Positions 1 to 8,011 of a DNA stretch of 64,000 nucleotides are shown here, piece after piece. Source of the stretch: Nocardioides marmoribigeumensis (lineage in GTDB: Bacteria; Actinomycetota; Actinomycetes; Propionibacteriales; Nocardioidaceae); NCBI RefSeq assembly GCF_031458325.1, contig NZ_JAVDYG010000001.1:1054001-1118000 (forward strand). The letters run 5' to 3'. The position numbers and the translations under genes are program-made. The notes under the pieces were generated by a model. That model ran no database searches. It was not told the origin of the DNA and saw only the letters and a list, made by a program, of their open reading frames with translations. Position 1 is the first letter of the stretch; each line of letters opens with the position of its first letter.

Positions 1-568
1 GCTTGGCGCCGGGGGCGAGGTAGTCCCGCTCCTCCAGCGGGGTGCCGTTGACCCGCAGGCGGCCCAACTTGTCGCAGCAGCGCACGGTGTCACCGCCGAC
101 CCCGATCACGCGCTTGACCAGGTGACCGCCGGTCGGGAAGAGGCCGAAGGCCTCCAGGGTCTTGGCGAGCGGGTTGCGGGCCTGCGGGGCCTGCTGCTCG
201 TCGAGCCAGCCGCCCGGGTCGGCGAAGACCACGATGTCGCCCCGCTGGGGGCTCCCGTCGCCCCAGTAGGAGACCTTCTCCACCAGGATCCGGTCGTTGA
301 AGACCAGGGTGTCGTTCATCGAGCCCGACGGGATGTAGAAGGCCTGCATGAACAGGGCCTTGATCCCGACGGCCAGGATCAACGCGACGACGAGCAGCAG
401 GACCATCTCCTGCCAGAACGGCAGGTGGTCGCGCTCGTCCTCGCCCTCCTCGAGCTCCTCGTGCTCCGACCCGGGGTGCCGGTCGTCGGCCCCGACGGGG
501 TCGGAGGAGGTGGTCGCCCGGTCCGCTCGATGACGTCCCGGCACCGGGCGATCCTCGTGGTCGGTCAC
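1..568 (-). CDS. lepB: Signal peptidase I, C-terminus cut off by the window edge
   Basis: Type I signal peptidase that cleaves signal peptides on the outer face of the membrane; 189 residues are visible and the C-terminus lies outside the window. An acidic cytoplasmic N-terminus of about 50 residues precedes one membrane segment (about 55-76). The motif IPSGSM places the nucleophile at Ser83, and VKRVIGVGGD gives the general base Lys152 and the following conserved GD. The GTG start at 568 gives a full family-like N-terminus; no better upstream start exists before rplS. It lies 47 bp downstream of rplS on the same strand, the usual actinobacterial position. Confidence 0.93.
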   Translation of the reverse strand, partial: MTDHEDRPVPGRHRADRATTSSDPVGADDRHPGSEHEELEEGEDERDHLPFWQEMVLLLVVALILAVGIKALFMQAFYIPSGSMNDTLVFNDRILVEKVSYWGDGSPQRGDIVVFADPGGWLDEQQAPQARNPLAKTLEAFGLFPTGGHLVKRVIGVGGDTVRCCDKLGRLRVNGTPLEERDYLAPGAK

Positions 569-615
569 CCCGGGAGCCTAACCGGGCGGGGTCTGGTGAC
601 CGGAGGCGGCGCGGG

Positions 616-969
616 TCAGCGGACCTCGCGCTTCTCCTTGATCTTGGCGGCCTTGCCGCGCAGGTTGCGCAGGTAGTAGAGCTTGGCGCGGCGGACGTCA
701 CCGCGGGTCACGACCTCGACATGGTCGATGATCGGGGTGTGCAGCGGGAAGGTGCGCTCGACGCCGACGCCGAAGGAGACCTTGCGGACCGTGAAGGTGC
801 GCCCGACGCCCGAGCCCTGGATGCGGATGCAGACGCCCTGGAAGACCTGGATGCGGGAGCGGTTGCCCTCGACCACGCGGACGTGGACCTTGAGGGTGTC
901 ACCGGGGCGGAACTCCGGGAGGTCGTCGCGCTTGTGGCCGGCGGCGAGCTGGTCGATGACGTTGGTCAT
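616..969 (-). CDS. rplS: 50S ribosomal protein L19
   Basis: L19 of the large subunit, at the 30S-50S interface; 117 residues, the normal family length. The start at 969 gives [11 protein letters not shown] and follows GAGGAG about six bases upstream. Conserved blocks include [26 protein letters not shown] and the basic C-terminus. It is the last ribosomal gene of rpsP-khpA-rimM-trmD-rplS but is separated from trmD by 198 bp, far more than the other gaps in the operon; that gap carries a large inverted repeat annotated separately as a possible leader RNA. Confidence 0.97.
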   Translation of the reverse strand: MTNVIDQLAAGHKRDDLPEFRPGDTLKVHVRVVEGNRSRIQVFQGVCIRIQGSGVGRTFTVRKVSFGVGVERTFPLHTPIIDHVEVVTRGDVRRAKLYYLRNLRGKAAKIKEKREVR

Positions 970-1052
970 GGTGTCTCCTCGTCGGCGCCACAGGTCGCCC
1001 ACGGTCGTGGGGGTGGATCGGTGCCCGGCGTGCTGTGTCAGTGGCGGCGTGC

Positions 1053-1146
1053 CCCCTGTGGCAGGTGCACCGCTGACCGTCGCCCCACGAGGGAGCTTGC
1101 GCGGTCGTCGTGACGGCCGGACCAACCCAGGATTCTGCCACAGGGG
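1053..1146 (-). ncRNA. Possible structured leader RNA upstream of rplS
   Basis: The 198-bp trmD-rplS gap contains a perfect 12-bp inverted repeat, CCCCTGTGGCAG with CTGCCACAGGGG, at 1135-1146 and 1053-1064. On the transcribed (minus) strand it would close a stem around about 70 nt. Inside, CCGTCACGA can pair with TCGTG and ACGG to form a nested interior hairpin. The element ends 83 nt before the rplS start. Position and structure suit a ribosomal-protein leader or an internal terminator/attenuator; there is no U-tract. Function is inferred. Confidence 0.45.
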
Positions 1147-1167
1147 CCGCGGCCGGACGAAATCGCC

Positions 1168-2337
1168 TCAGCGCCGGCGCTTGGTCATCCACATCGTCGG
1201 GTCGCCCGGGGTGAAGCCGGCCGGGCGGTAGCCCGCGCGGCGGTACATCCGCTGGTTGCCCGCGCTCGTCCCGCCGGTCACCAGGCCGTAGGACGTCGCC
1301 TCGGCCGGCGCCCACTCCTCGCAGCGTTCGAGCAGCCAGCGGCCCAGCCCGCGGCCCTGCAGGTCGGGGGCCACCATCAGGCGGCCGACGACCCAGGTGG
1401 TGCCGTCGGAGCCGCCCAGCTGCCCCCGGACCGACCCGACCAGCCGGCCGGCGCTGCGCAAGACCCAGGTGCGCCAGCGGTCGAGGTCCGAGACGACCTG
1501 GTCGAGGTCCTCGTGCAGCGCCGGGACCTCCAGGGTGTCGAGCCCCAGTGCCTCCTGGAGCCAGCACGCGCGCTGCAGCGTCCAGAGCTCCCCCGCGTCG
1601 GCCCGGGTGGCCGGCCGCCACTGCGCGTCGGTCACGGTCGCCGGGGCGAGCAGTGCGCTCGGCGGGAGCAGGTCCGGGCGGCGCGCCGCCGTACGGGCGA
1701 GGGACTGGGTGTGGCGCCACCGCTCGATCGCGCCGTGGTCGCCGCCGAGCAGGACCTCGGGGACCTCGAGGCCGCGCCAGGACGGGGGGCGGGTGTAGAC
1801 GGGGTACTCCAGCAGGCCCGACTCGTGGGACTCCTCGAGCAGCGAGTCGGGGTTGCCCATGAACCCCGGCAGGAGGCGTACGACCGCCTCGAGCACCGCG
1901 AGCGCGGCCACCTCGCCGCCGTTGAGCACGTAGTCGCCGAGGCTCACCTCGAGGACCCGCACCCGGGTGGCGGCGTGGTCGAGGACGCGCTGGTCGATGC
2001 CCTCGTAGCGGCCGCACGCGACGACCAGGTGCTCCTCGGCCGCCAGGGCGCGGGCGTGGATCTGGGTGAACGGGACGCCGGCGGGGGTGGGGACCACCAG
2101 GACCGCATCGTCCGTGGCGAGCGCGTCGAGGGCCTCGCCCCACGGCTCGGGGCGCATCACCATGCCCGCTCCCCCGCCGTAGGGCGCGTCGTCGACGGTG
2201 CGGTGACGGTCGTGGGTCCAGTCCCGCAGGTCGTGCACGCGCAGGTCGAGCAGGCCGCTGCGGCGGGCCTTGCCCGGCAGGGAGAGGTCGAGGGCGTCGA
2301 GGTACGCCGGGAAGATCGACACCACGTCGACGCGCAC
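1168..2337 (-). CDS. trmD: tRNA (guanine37-N1)-methyltransferase fused to a GNAT acetyltransferase domain
   Basis: Residues 1 to about 235 are a complete TrmD, which methylates N1 of G37 in tRNAs to prevent +1 frameshifting. Knot motifs are visible: [13 protein letters not shown] (about 106-118), [11 protein letters not shown] (132-142) and the GFMGNP/EESHE segment. Residues about 238-389 form a second domain with the GNAT acetyl-CoA loop [11 protein letters not shown] (about 327-337) and a C-terminal [10 protein letters not shown] block. The total of 389 residues compares with about 230-270 for ordinary TrmD. Both domains are in one uninterrupted frame. The ATG at 2337 is one base past the rimM stop, so translation is probably coupled. 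The acetyl acceptor is unknown. Confidence 0.95.
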   Translation of the reverse strand: MRVDVVSIFPAYLDALDLSLPGKARRSGLLDLRVHDLRDWTHDRHRTVDDAPYGGGAGMVMRPEPWGEALDALATDDAVLVVPTPAGVPFTQIHARALAAEEHLVVACGRYEGIDQRVLDHAATRVRVLEVSLGDYVLNGGEVAALAVLEAVVRLLPGFMGNPDSLLEESHESGLLEYPVYTRPPSWRGLEVPEVLLGGDHGAIERWRHTQSLARTAARRPDLLPPSALLAPATVTDAQWRPATRADAGELWTLQRACWLQEALGLDTLEVPALHEDLDQVVSDLDRWRTWVLRSAGRLVGSVRGQLGGSDGTTWVVGRLMVAPDLQGRGLGRWLLERCEEWAPAEATSYGLVTGGTSAGNQRMYRRAGYRPAGFTPGDPTMWMTKRRR

Positions 2338-2338
2338 G

Positions 2339-2878
2339 TCAGTCCTCGGGGTCGAGCAGCCCGGGCCGGTCGGCGACCGTGATGGTCCCCGCGGTCAGGT
2401 CGACCTCGGGGACCAACGCCGAGACGAACGGCACCATCGCCTCGCGGCCGTCGTCACGTCGTACGACGAGCACGTCCTGGGCGCCGGAGTGCAGCACCTC
2501 CGCCACGACCCCGACCCGCTCCCCCTCGAGCGGCTGGACGGCCAGGCCGACGAGCTGGTGGTCGTAGAATTCCTCGGGGTCCTCGGGCCGCTCCTCAGGG
2601 GTGACCTCCACCGACAGGAGGCCGTTGCGCAGGCCCTCGGCCGCCGTACGGTCCGAGACGCCGGCGAAGGTCGCGAGCAGCCGCTCCTGGTGCCAGCGGG
2701 TCCGCTCGACGGTGAGCGTGGAGGGCCCGGGTGCCGCGCCGCGGGGCGCCTGCAGCCTCACGACCGCCCCCGGGGCCAGCCGGCGCTCCGGCTCGTCGGT
2801 CCGCAGCTCGAGGCTCACCTCACCGCGGATCCCGTGCGGCCGCCCGATCCGGGCGACGACGACCTGTCCCGGCTCCAT
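2339..2878 (-). CDS. rimM: 16S rRNA processing factor RimM
   Basis: RimM binds S19 and helps mature the 30S head. At 179 residues it is normal length: an N-terminal RimM beta-barrel beginning [18 protein letters not shown], and a C-terminal PRC-barrel with [10 protein letters not shown] and [14 protein letters not shown]. The ATG at 2878 has a GAGGAG ribosome-binding site. It is followed by trmD with one intervening base and preceded by a nested-palindrome repeat that separates it from khpA. Confidence 0.96.
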   Translation of the reverse strand: MEPGQVVVARIGRPHGIRGEVSLELRTDEPERRLAPGAVVRLQAPRGAAPGPSTLTVERTRWHQERLLATFAGVSDRTAAEGLRNGLLSVEVTPEERPEDPEEFYDHQLVGLAVQPLEGERVGVVAEVLHSGAQDVLVVRRDDGREAMVPFVSALVPEVDLTAGTITVADRPGLLDPED

Positions 2879-2902
2879 CGCTCCTCCTCAGGTGGGGGGT
2901 GC

Positions 2903-2990
2903 GGTTTCACTAGGTACCTAGTGAAACTGGCACTCCCCGAGCGAAACTTCGCTCGGGGAGTGACAACACCACTAGGTACCTAGTGAAACC
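2903..2990. repeat. 88-bp nested-palindrome element, copy 1
   Basis: Terminal inverted repeats of 21 bp (2903-2923 and 2970-2990) flank a central hairpin with 15-bp arms and a 2-nt loop (2931-2945 and 2948-2962). The left end is itself a 24-bp perfect palindrome (2904-2927); both ends share the core CACTAGGTACCTAGTG. It lies between khpA and rimM inside the ribosomal operon, 11 bp after the khpA stop. A near-identical copy lies at 24351-24436. It looks like a REP- or MITE-type dispersed element; no transposase is linked to it here. Confidence 0.9.
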
Positions 2991-3001
2991 GAACCAGGGC
3001 C

Positions 3002-3241
3002 TCAGCGGCGGCGGTCGACGTCCACGAAGTCGATGCGCGCGCCCCCGCGGCCCAGGGCCCCGACGACGGTGCGCAGCGAGGTGGCCGTGCGGCCGTTGCG
3101 TCCGATCACCTTGCCGAGGTCGTCGGGGTGCACCCGCACCTCGAGCAGGTCACCACGACGGGTCTGCTTGTCGCGCACCGAGACGTCGTCGGGGTGCTTG
3201 ACGATCCCCCGGACCAGGTGCTCCAGCGCGTCGGCGAGCAT
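3002..3241 (-). CDS. khpA: KH-domain RNA-binding protein KhpA
   Basis: A 79-residue single KH domain with the GXXG loop GRNG at 47-50 (context DLGKVIGRNGRTATSLR). KhpA proteins bind RNA and, in firmicutes, work with KhpB in cell-division and sRNA control; that role is not shown here. The ATG overlaps the rpsP stop by one base (TGATG), so translation is probably coupled. The position between rpsP and rimM is conserved in Gram-positive bacteria. Confidence 0.93.
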   Translation of the reverse strand: MLADALEHLVRGIVKHPDDVSVRDKQTRRGDLLEVRVHPDDLGKVIGRNGRTATSLRTVVGALGRGGARIDFVDVDRRR

Positions 3242-3828
3242 CAGGACTCGGTGGTCTCGGTCGACTCGGAGGCGGCCTCGACCGGAGCGGCCGGGTCCTC
3301 GATGCCCTCCGACGAGGCGCCCGTGGCCTCGACGGCCGGGGTGTCCTCGGTCGTCGCGTCGCCACCGGTGGCCTCGACACCGGCCTCGGCGGTCGCCGCG
3401 GTCGCCTCGGGGGTCTCCTCGGCGGCGGCCTTCTTGGCCGGCTTCTTCTCGGCCTTCTTGGTCACGGCCTCGGTGTCGAGCGAGCCGCCGGACTCCTTGA
3501 GGATCTCGTTGAAGATCTCCTGCTTGGACTTCTTGGGCTCGGCGACCTTGAGGGTGCCCTCGGCGCCCGGCTCACCGGTGAACTTCTGCCAGTCGCCGGT
3601 GATCTTCAGCAGCGCGGCGACGGCCTCGGTCGGCTGCGCGCCGACACCCAGCCAGTACTGCGCGCGCTCCGAGACGACCTCGATGACCGAGGGGTCGTGC
3701 TTGGGGTGGTACTTGCCGATCTCCTCGATGACCCGGCCGTCACGGCGGGTGCGGGAGTCGGCGACGACGATGCGGTAGTAGGGCTGACGGATCTTGCCCA
3801 TCCGCTTCAGGCGAATCTTGACGGCCAC
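3241..3828 (-). CDS. rpsP: 30S ribosomal protein S16 with long acidic/Ala tail
   Basis: S16 assembles early into the 30S body. The first 110 or so residues are a standard S16 ([33 protein letters not shown]). The remaining ~85 residues are a Lys/Ala stretch followed by a Glu/Thr/Ala-rich disordered tail, making 195 residues against about 80-90 in Escherichia coli. Extended S16 tails are common in actinobacteria. The start is GTG at 3828, with GAGGAG about 13 bases upstream. It heads the operon rpsP-khpA-rimM-trmD-rplS; the 124 bp upstream should hold the operon promoter. Confidence 0.97.
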   Translation of the reverse strand: MAVKIRLKRMGKIRQPYYRIVVADSRTRRDGRVIEEIGKYHPKHDPSVIEVVSERAQYWLGVGAQPTEAVAALLKITGDWQKFTGEPGAEGTLKVAEPKKSKQEIFNEILKESGGSLDTEAVTKKAEKKPAKKAAAEETPEATAATAEAGVEATGGDATTEDTPAVEATGASSEGIEDPAAPVEAASESTETTES

Positions 3829-3952
3829 GAGTGTGGTGTCTCCTCAGGTGTGGTGTTCGGGTTGAGGCGACCACGACCGGTGGGGAAACATCGGCGGGTC
3901 AGTCTCGAGTGGGCCTGCCCGGTCGGGTGAGAGGGGCCGTCACGGTCAGGAC

Positions 3953-4852
3953 TCAGCGGGTCATTGTGCCAGACACGTCGGGATCGGTTCCAATCGGCGC
4001 GACCGACCCCCTCCCGAGCACGAGCACGCCCGCGGCGACGACCGCCGCCATCCCGGCCAGCTGCGAGAGGTGCAGCGTCTGGCCCAGCACCCACAGCCCC
4101 ATCAGCGCCGCCGCGGCGGGCTCGAGGCTGAGCAGCACCCCGAAGACGCCTGCGGCGAGGCTGCGCAGCGCCACCAGCTCCAGGGAGTAGGGCAGCGCGG
4201 AGCTGAGCACCGCGACCCCGAGCGCCAGGCCGAGCACGCCGGGGTCCTGGAGGCCCGACGCCGGCGCGGCGAGGAAGTACGGCGCCGCCAGCACAGCGGC
4301 CACGCCCATCGACAGCGCGATCCCGTCGAGGCCCTCGAAGTGCGCACCGGCGCGCCCGCTCAGCAGGATGTACGCCGCCCAGCAGGCGCCTGCGGTCGCG
4401 GCGAGCCCGATGCCGACCAGGTCGAGGTCGGCGGGCGAGACCCGGAGCACCTCGCAGATGAGCACCACCCCGGCGACGGCCAGCCCCACCGCCGCGACGT
4501 CGCGCACGTGGCGCGAGGACAGGGCGGCGAGCAGCAGCGGCCCGGTGAACTCGATCGTCACCGCGACCCCGATCGGCAGCCGGTCCAGCGAGCCGTAGAA
4601 CGCGGTGTTCATCGCCAGCAGCGCCAGTCCGAACGCGACGGCGGTGCCCCACTCCTGGCGGGTCCGGCCGGTCAGGCGTGGCCGCGCGATCGCCAGGAGG
4701 AGCGTCGCGGCGAACCACATCCGCAGCGCCACCGAGCCCAGCACCCCCACCTCGGGCAGCAGGGTCGCGGCGAACGCCCCACCCAGCTGGACCGACAGGA
4801 CTCCCGCGACGACGAGGACGACCGCCCGGCGCTCGGCGGATGCGGAGGTCAA
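3953..4852 (-). CDS. EamA/DMT-family transporter (RhtA-like)
   Basis: About 299 residues with ten predicted hydrophobic segments arranged as two EamA repeats, resembling RhtA-type amino-acid or metabolite exporters (AMNTAFYGSLDRLPIGVAVTIEF, split here only for description, is the typical inter-repeat signature region). The substrate cannot be read from the sequence. The frame is open further upstream, but that part overlaps the amidohydrolase; the TTG at 4852, directly after the TGA of the upstream gene, is the start that avoids overlap. The pair is probably cotranscribed. Confidence 0.85.
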   Translation of the reverse strand: MTSASAERRAVVLVVAGVLSVQLGGAFAATLLPEVGVLGSVALRMWFAATLLLAIARPRLTGRTRQEWGTAVAFGLALLAMNTAFYGSLDRLPIGVAVTIEFTGPLLLAALSSRHVRDVAAVGLAVAGVVLICEVLRVSPADLDLVGIGLAATAGACWAAYILLSGRAGAHFEGLDGIALSMGVAAVLAAPYFLAAPASGLQDPGVLGLALGVAVLSSALPYSLELVALRSLAAGVFGVLLSLEPAAAALMGLWVLGQTLHLSQLAGMAAVVAAGVLVLGRGSVAPIGTDPDVSGTMTR

Positions 4853-4853
4853 C

Positions 4854-5930
4854 TCAGGCCACGACGCGGCCGCGCAGGACGACCTGCTTCGGCTTGAACA
4901 GCAGGTCGAGGTCGGCACGCGGGTCGGCGTCGTAGACCACCAGGTCGGCCGGCGCCCCCTCCTCCAGCGAGGGCCGACCGAGCCACGACCGGGCACGCCA
5001 GCTCGCTGCGCCCAGCGCGTAGTCGACCGGCATCCCCAGCCCGACCATCGCCACCACCTCGCCGGCCAGGTTGCCGTGCCGCGAGATCCCGCCGCCGTCG
5101 GAGCCGGCGTACATCGGGACACCCGCCTCGTACGCCGTCATCAGGGTCGAGCGGGTCCGCGCGTGCAGGTCGGTCATCGTCGAGGAGTACGCCGGGAACT
5201 TGGCGCGCCCCGCGGCGGCGTACTCCGGGAACTTGGCCAGCTGCATGACCGTCGGGACCAGGGCCGTCCCCTGCGCGACCATCTGGTCGACGAGGTCGAC
5301 GCTGAGCCCCGTGCCGTGCTCGATGCAGTCGATGCCCGCGTCGAGCAGGCCCTGGAGCACGTCGCGGCCGAAGCAGTGCGCGGTCACCTTGGCGCCCTCG
5401 GCGTGGGCGGCGTCGATCGCGGCGGCGAACGCCTCGGCCGGGAACGACGGGACCAGGTCGCCCGCGTCGCGGGAGATCCAGTCGCCGACGAGCTTGACCC
5501 AGCCGTCACCGGCCCGGGCCTCCTGCGCGGCGTACTCCGCCAGCTGATCGGGCTCGACCTCGTGGGCGTAGTTGCGGATGTAGCGCTTGGTCCGCCCGAT
5601 GTGGCGTCCGCAGCGGATCAGCCGAGGCAGGTCCTCGCGCTCGTGGATCCACCGGGTGTCGGCGGCCGACCCGGCGTCGCGGATGAGCAGCGCGCCCGCG
5701 TCGCGGTCGAGGACCGCCTGCTCCTCGGTCTCGGCGGGCCCGACCGGACCGTGCTCCTCGAGGCCGAGGTGGCAGTGGGCGTCGACCAGGCCGGGGACGA
5801 TCCAGCCGTCGACGCGCTCCGCGCCGGCCTGCGGCTCGTAGGTGACGTGTCCGTCGACGACGTACAGGTCGCGCGTCTCGCCGTCGGGGAGGACAGGTCC
5901 GGAGAACCTCAGTGCGGGCGGTGTCGGCAT
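4854..5930 (-). CDS. Metal-dependent amidohydrolase (imidazolonepropionase/prolidase-like)
   Basis: 358 residues from the ATG at 5930. Metal ligands of the amidohydrolase superfamily are all present: HxH at His52/His54 (VDAHCHLG), a candidate carboxylated lysine Lys146 (GWVKLVGDW), His185 (TAHCFG), His205 (CIEHGT) and Asp278 (AGSDGG). Such enzymes hydrolyse cyclic amides, dipeptides or related bonds; the substrate is not identifiable. It is cytoplasmic, with no signal peptide. It starts 23 bp from a divergent secreted-protein gene and is followed immediately by an EamA exporter. Confidence 0.88.
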   Translation of the reverse strand: MPTPPALRFSGPVLPDGETRDLYVVDGHVTYEPQAGAERVDGWIVPGLVDAHCHLGLEEHGPVGPAETEEQAVLDRDAGALLIRDAGSAADTRWIHEREDLPRLIRCGRHIGRTKRYIRNYAHEVEPDQLAEYAAQEARAGDGWVKLVGDWISRDAGDLVPSFPAEAFAAAIDAAHAEGAKVTAHCFGRDVLQGLLDAGIDCIEHGTGLSVDLVDQMVAQGTALVPTVMQLAKFPEYAAAGRAKFPAYSSTMTDLHARTRSTLMTAYEAGVPMYAGSDGGGISRHGNLAGEVVAMVGLGMPVDYALGAASWRARSWLGRPSLEEGAPADLVVYDADPRADLDLLFKPKQVVLRGRVVA

Positions 5931-5953
5931 GCTGCCGAACCTATCCTCGCCCG

Positions 5954-6415
5954 ATGGAGCCGGACAGCGGGGTCGTGCGTCCCAGTGGCGTGCGCCGATC
6001 GTTCCTCGCCCTGCTCCTGGCCCTGCTGGCACTCACGCTCCTGCCCGCGGGCGGGCCCGCGAGCGCGTCGTGCGCCGGCCCGACGGTCCAGGTGCCGCCG
6101 GTGCTCGCCCCCGGCGCAAGAGCCCAGGTGAGGGGCGAGCGCTTCGTCGACGGGTGCCGCGACTCGATGAGCTGCCCGGCGTTCGGCTGCGGCGAGTGCG
6201 AGTACGACGACCCGCCGCCGGTCCCGACCCCCGACGTGACGCTGCGGCTGACCCAGCGGGGCCGCACCTGGGACCTCGGGGCCGCCGACGCCGACCGGCG
6301 CGGGAGGGTGAGGTGGACGTTCACGGTGCCCGACGACGTACGCCCCGGCCCGGCCCGGCTCAGCTGGGGCGACGAGCAGAGCGTGCCGGTGCGGGTCGGG
6401 CCTACTGCTGGTTGA
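5954..6415 (+). CDS. Small secreted protein, function unknown
   Basis: 153 residues from the ATG at 5954. A basic N-terminus (VRRS) and a hydrophobic segment ending near PASAS form a cleavable signal peptide; the mature part carries several cysteines, including a CPAFGCGECEYDD cluster, then a beta-rich C-terminal half. It does not match a family I can name. Divergent from the amidohydrolase, it overlaps the 3' end of ffh by 14 bp in convergent orientation, which is unusual for a real gene, but base composition and signal peptide support coding. Confidence 0.7.
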   Translation: MEPDSGVVRPSGVRRSFLALLLALLALTLLPAGGPASASCAGPTVQVPPVLAPGARAQVRGERFVDGCRDSMSCPAFGCGECEYDDPPPVPTPDVTLRLTQRGRTWDLGAADADRRGRVRWTFTVPDDVRPGPARLSWGDEQSVPVRVGPTAG

Positions 6416-7952
6416 GGTACTTCGCGACCTCGGGCGGCAGGTTGAAGTCGCTGGGGTCGAAGTCCTGCTCCTCGGTGGGCAGCCCGAACGGGTTGGCGAC
6501 AGGCGCCTTGTCCGCGGCGGCCTGGGCATCCTGGGCGCGCTTGGCCGGGTTGCCGGACTTGCGGGCGCCCTTGCCCTTCTGCGGCTTCTTCTTCTGCTGC
6601 GCGCGCTTGCCGGCCCCGGGGATGCCCGGCATGCCCGGGATCCCGCCGCCGCCGGCGAGCGACTTCATCATCTTGCGCGCCTCGAAGAACCGCTCGACGA
6701 GGTTGTTGACCTCGGAGACGTGCACCCCCGAACCGCGCGCGATGCGGGCGCGCCGCGACCCGTCGATCATCTTCGGGTCGTTGCGCTCGGCCGGGGTCAT
6801 CGAGCGGATGATCGCCTGCACGCGGTCGATCTCGCGCTCGTCGAAGTTGGCCAGCTGGTCGCGGAACTGCCCCATCCCGGGCAGCATCCCCATGATCTTG
6901 GTCAGCGAGCCCATCTTGCGCAGCTGGAGCATCTGCTCGAGGAAGTCGTCGAGGGTGAACTCCCCGCCCTGCCCGGTCAGCTTGGCCGCGGCCTTGGCGG
7001 CCTGCTCGGCGTCGAAGGCCTTCTCGGCCTGCTCGATCAGCGTGAGCACGTCACCCATGTCGAGGATGCGCGAAGCCATCCGGTCGGGGTGGAAGGTGTC
7101 GAAGTCGGTGAGCTTCTCGCCGGCGGAGGCGAACATGATCGGCCGGCCGGTGATCGAGCGGATCGACAGCGCGGCGCCACCGCGCGCGTCGCCGTCGAGC
7201 TTGGTCAGCACGACCCCGTCGAACCCGACGCCGTCGAGGAAGGCCTGCGCGGTGTTGACCGCGTCCTGGCCGATCATCGCGTCGACGACGAACAGCACCT
7301 CGTCGGGGTCGACCGCGTCACGGATGTCGGCGGCCTGCTGCATGAGGTCGGCGTCGACGCCGAGTCGACCGGCGGTGTCGACGATGACCACGTCGTGCAG
7401 GGTGCGGCGGGCCTCCTCGACGCCACCGCGGGCGACCGCGACCGGGTCGCCGACGCCGTTGCCCGGCTCGGGCGCCCACACCTTGACCCCGGCGCGCTCG
7501 CCGTTGACCTGGAGCTGGTTGACCGCGTTGGGCCGCTGGAGGTCGGCGGCGACCAGCAGCGGGCTGTTGCCCTGCTCCTTGAACCACAGCGCGAGCTTGG
7601 CGGCCAGGGTCGTCTTGCCGGCGCCCTGGAGGCCGGCGAGCATGATCACCGTCGGCGGCTGCTTGGCCATCCGCACGCGGCGGGTCTCGCCGCCGAGGAT
7701 CGTCACGAGCTCCTCGTGGACGATCTTGACGACCTGCTGGGCCGGGTTGAGCGCCCCGCTCACCTCGGCGCCGCGTGCCCGCTCCTTGACCGCGGCGACG
7801 AACTGCTTGACCACCGGCAGGGCGACGTCGGCCTCGAGCAGCGCGATGCGGATCTCGCGCGCGGTGGCGTCGATGTCCGCCTCGGAGAGCCGGCCCTTGC
7901 CCCGGAGGTTCTTCAGGGACGCGGTGAGGCGGTCGGACAGGGTGGCGAACAC
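6402..7952 (-). CDS. ffh: Signal recognition particle protein Ffh
   Basis: SRP54 homologue that binds 4.5S RNA and nascent signal sequences and docks on FtsY. 516 residues: N domain (1-90), GTPase G domain with P-loop GLQGAGKT (107-114), VDTAGR and TKLDGDARGG, and a Met-rich M domain (GMLPGMGQ, MKSLAGGGG) followed by a Lys/Gln/Pro-rich C-terminal extension ending near EVAKYLNQQ. The start is GTG at 7952. FtsY is encoded about 6 kb away on the same strand. Confidence 0.97.
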   Translation of the reverse strand: MFATLSDRLTASLKNLRGKGRLSEADIDATAREIRIALLEADVALPVVKQFVAAVKERARGAEVSGALNPAQQVVKIVHEELVTILGGETRRVRMAKQPPTVIMLAGLQGAGKTTLAAKLALWFKEQGNSPLLVAADLQRPNAVNQLQVNGERAGVKVWAPEPGNGVGDPVAVARGGVEEARRTLHDVVIVDTAGRLGVDADLMQQAADIRDAVDPDEVLFVVDAMIGQDAVNTAQAFLDGVGFDGVVLTKLDGDARGGAALSIRSITGRPIMFASAGEKLTDFDTFHPDRMASRILDMGDVLTLIEQAEKAFDAEQAAKAAAKLTGQGGEFTLDDFLEQMLQLRKMGSLTKIMGMLPGMGQFRDQLANFDEREIDRVQAIIRSMTPAERNDPKMIDGSRRARIARGSGVHVSEVNNLVERFFEARKMMKSLAGGGGIPGMPGIPGAGKRAQQKKKPQKGKGARKSGNPAKRAQDAQAAADKAPVANPFGLPTEEQDFDPSDFNLPPEVAKYLNQQ

Positions 7953-7985
7953 GGGCAGTCAGTCCTCGAGAGGTCGGTACGGCGG

Positions 7986-8009
7986 GCGGGCGCCCCTGCG
8001 GGGCCGCCC
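7986..8009 (-). terminator. Possible terminator hairpin after glnD
   Basis: GGGCG-CCCC TGC GGGG-CCGCCC forms a 9-bp GC stem with one bulge and a three-base loop directly downstream of the glnD stop. There is no U-tract on the minus strand, so intrinsic termination is only possible, not shown. Confidence 0.3.
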
Positions 8010-8011
8010 GG

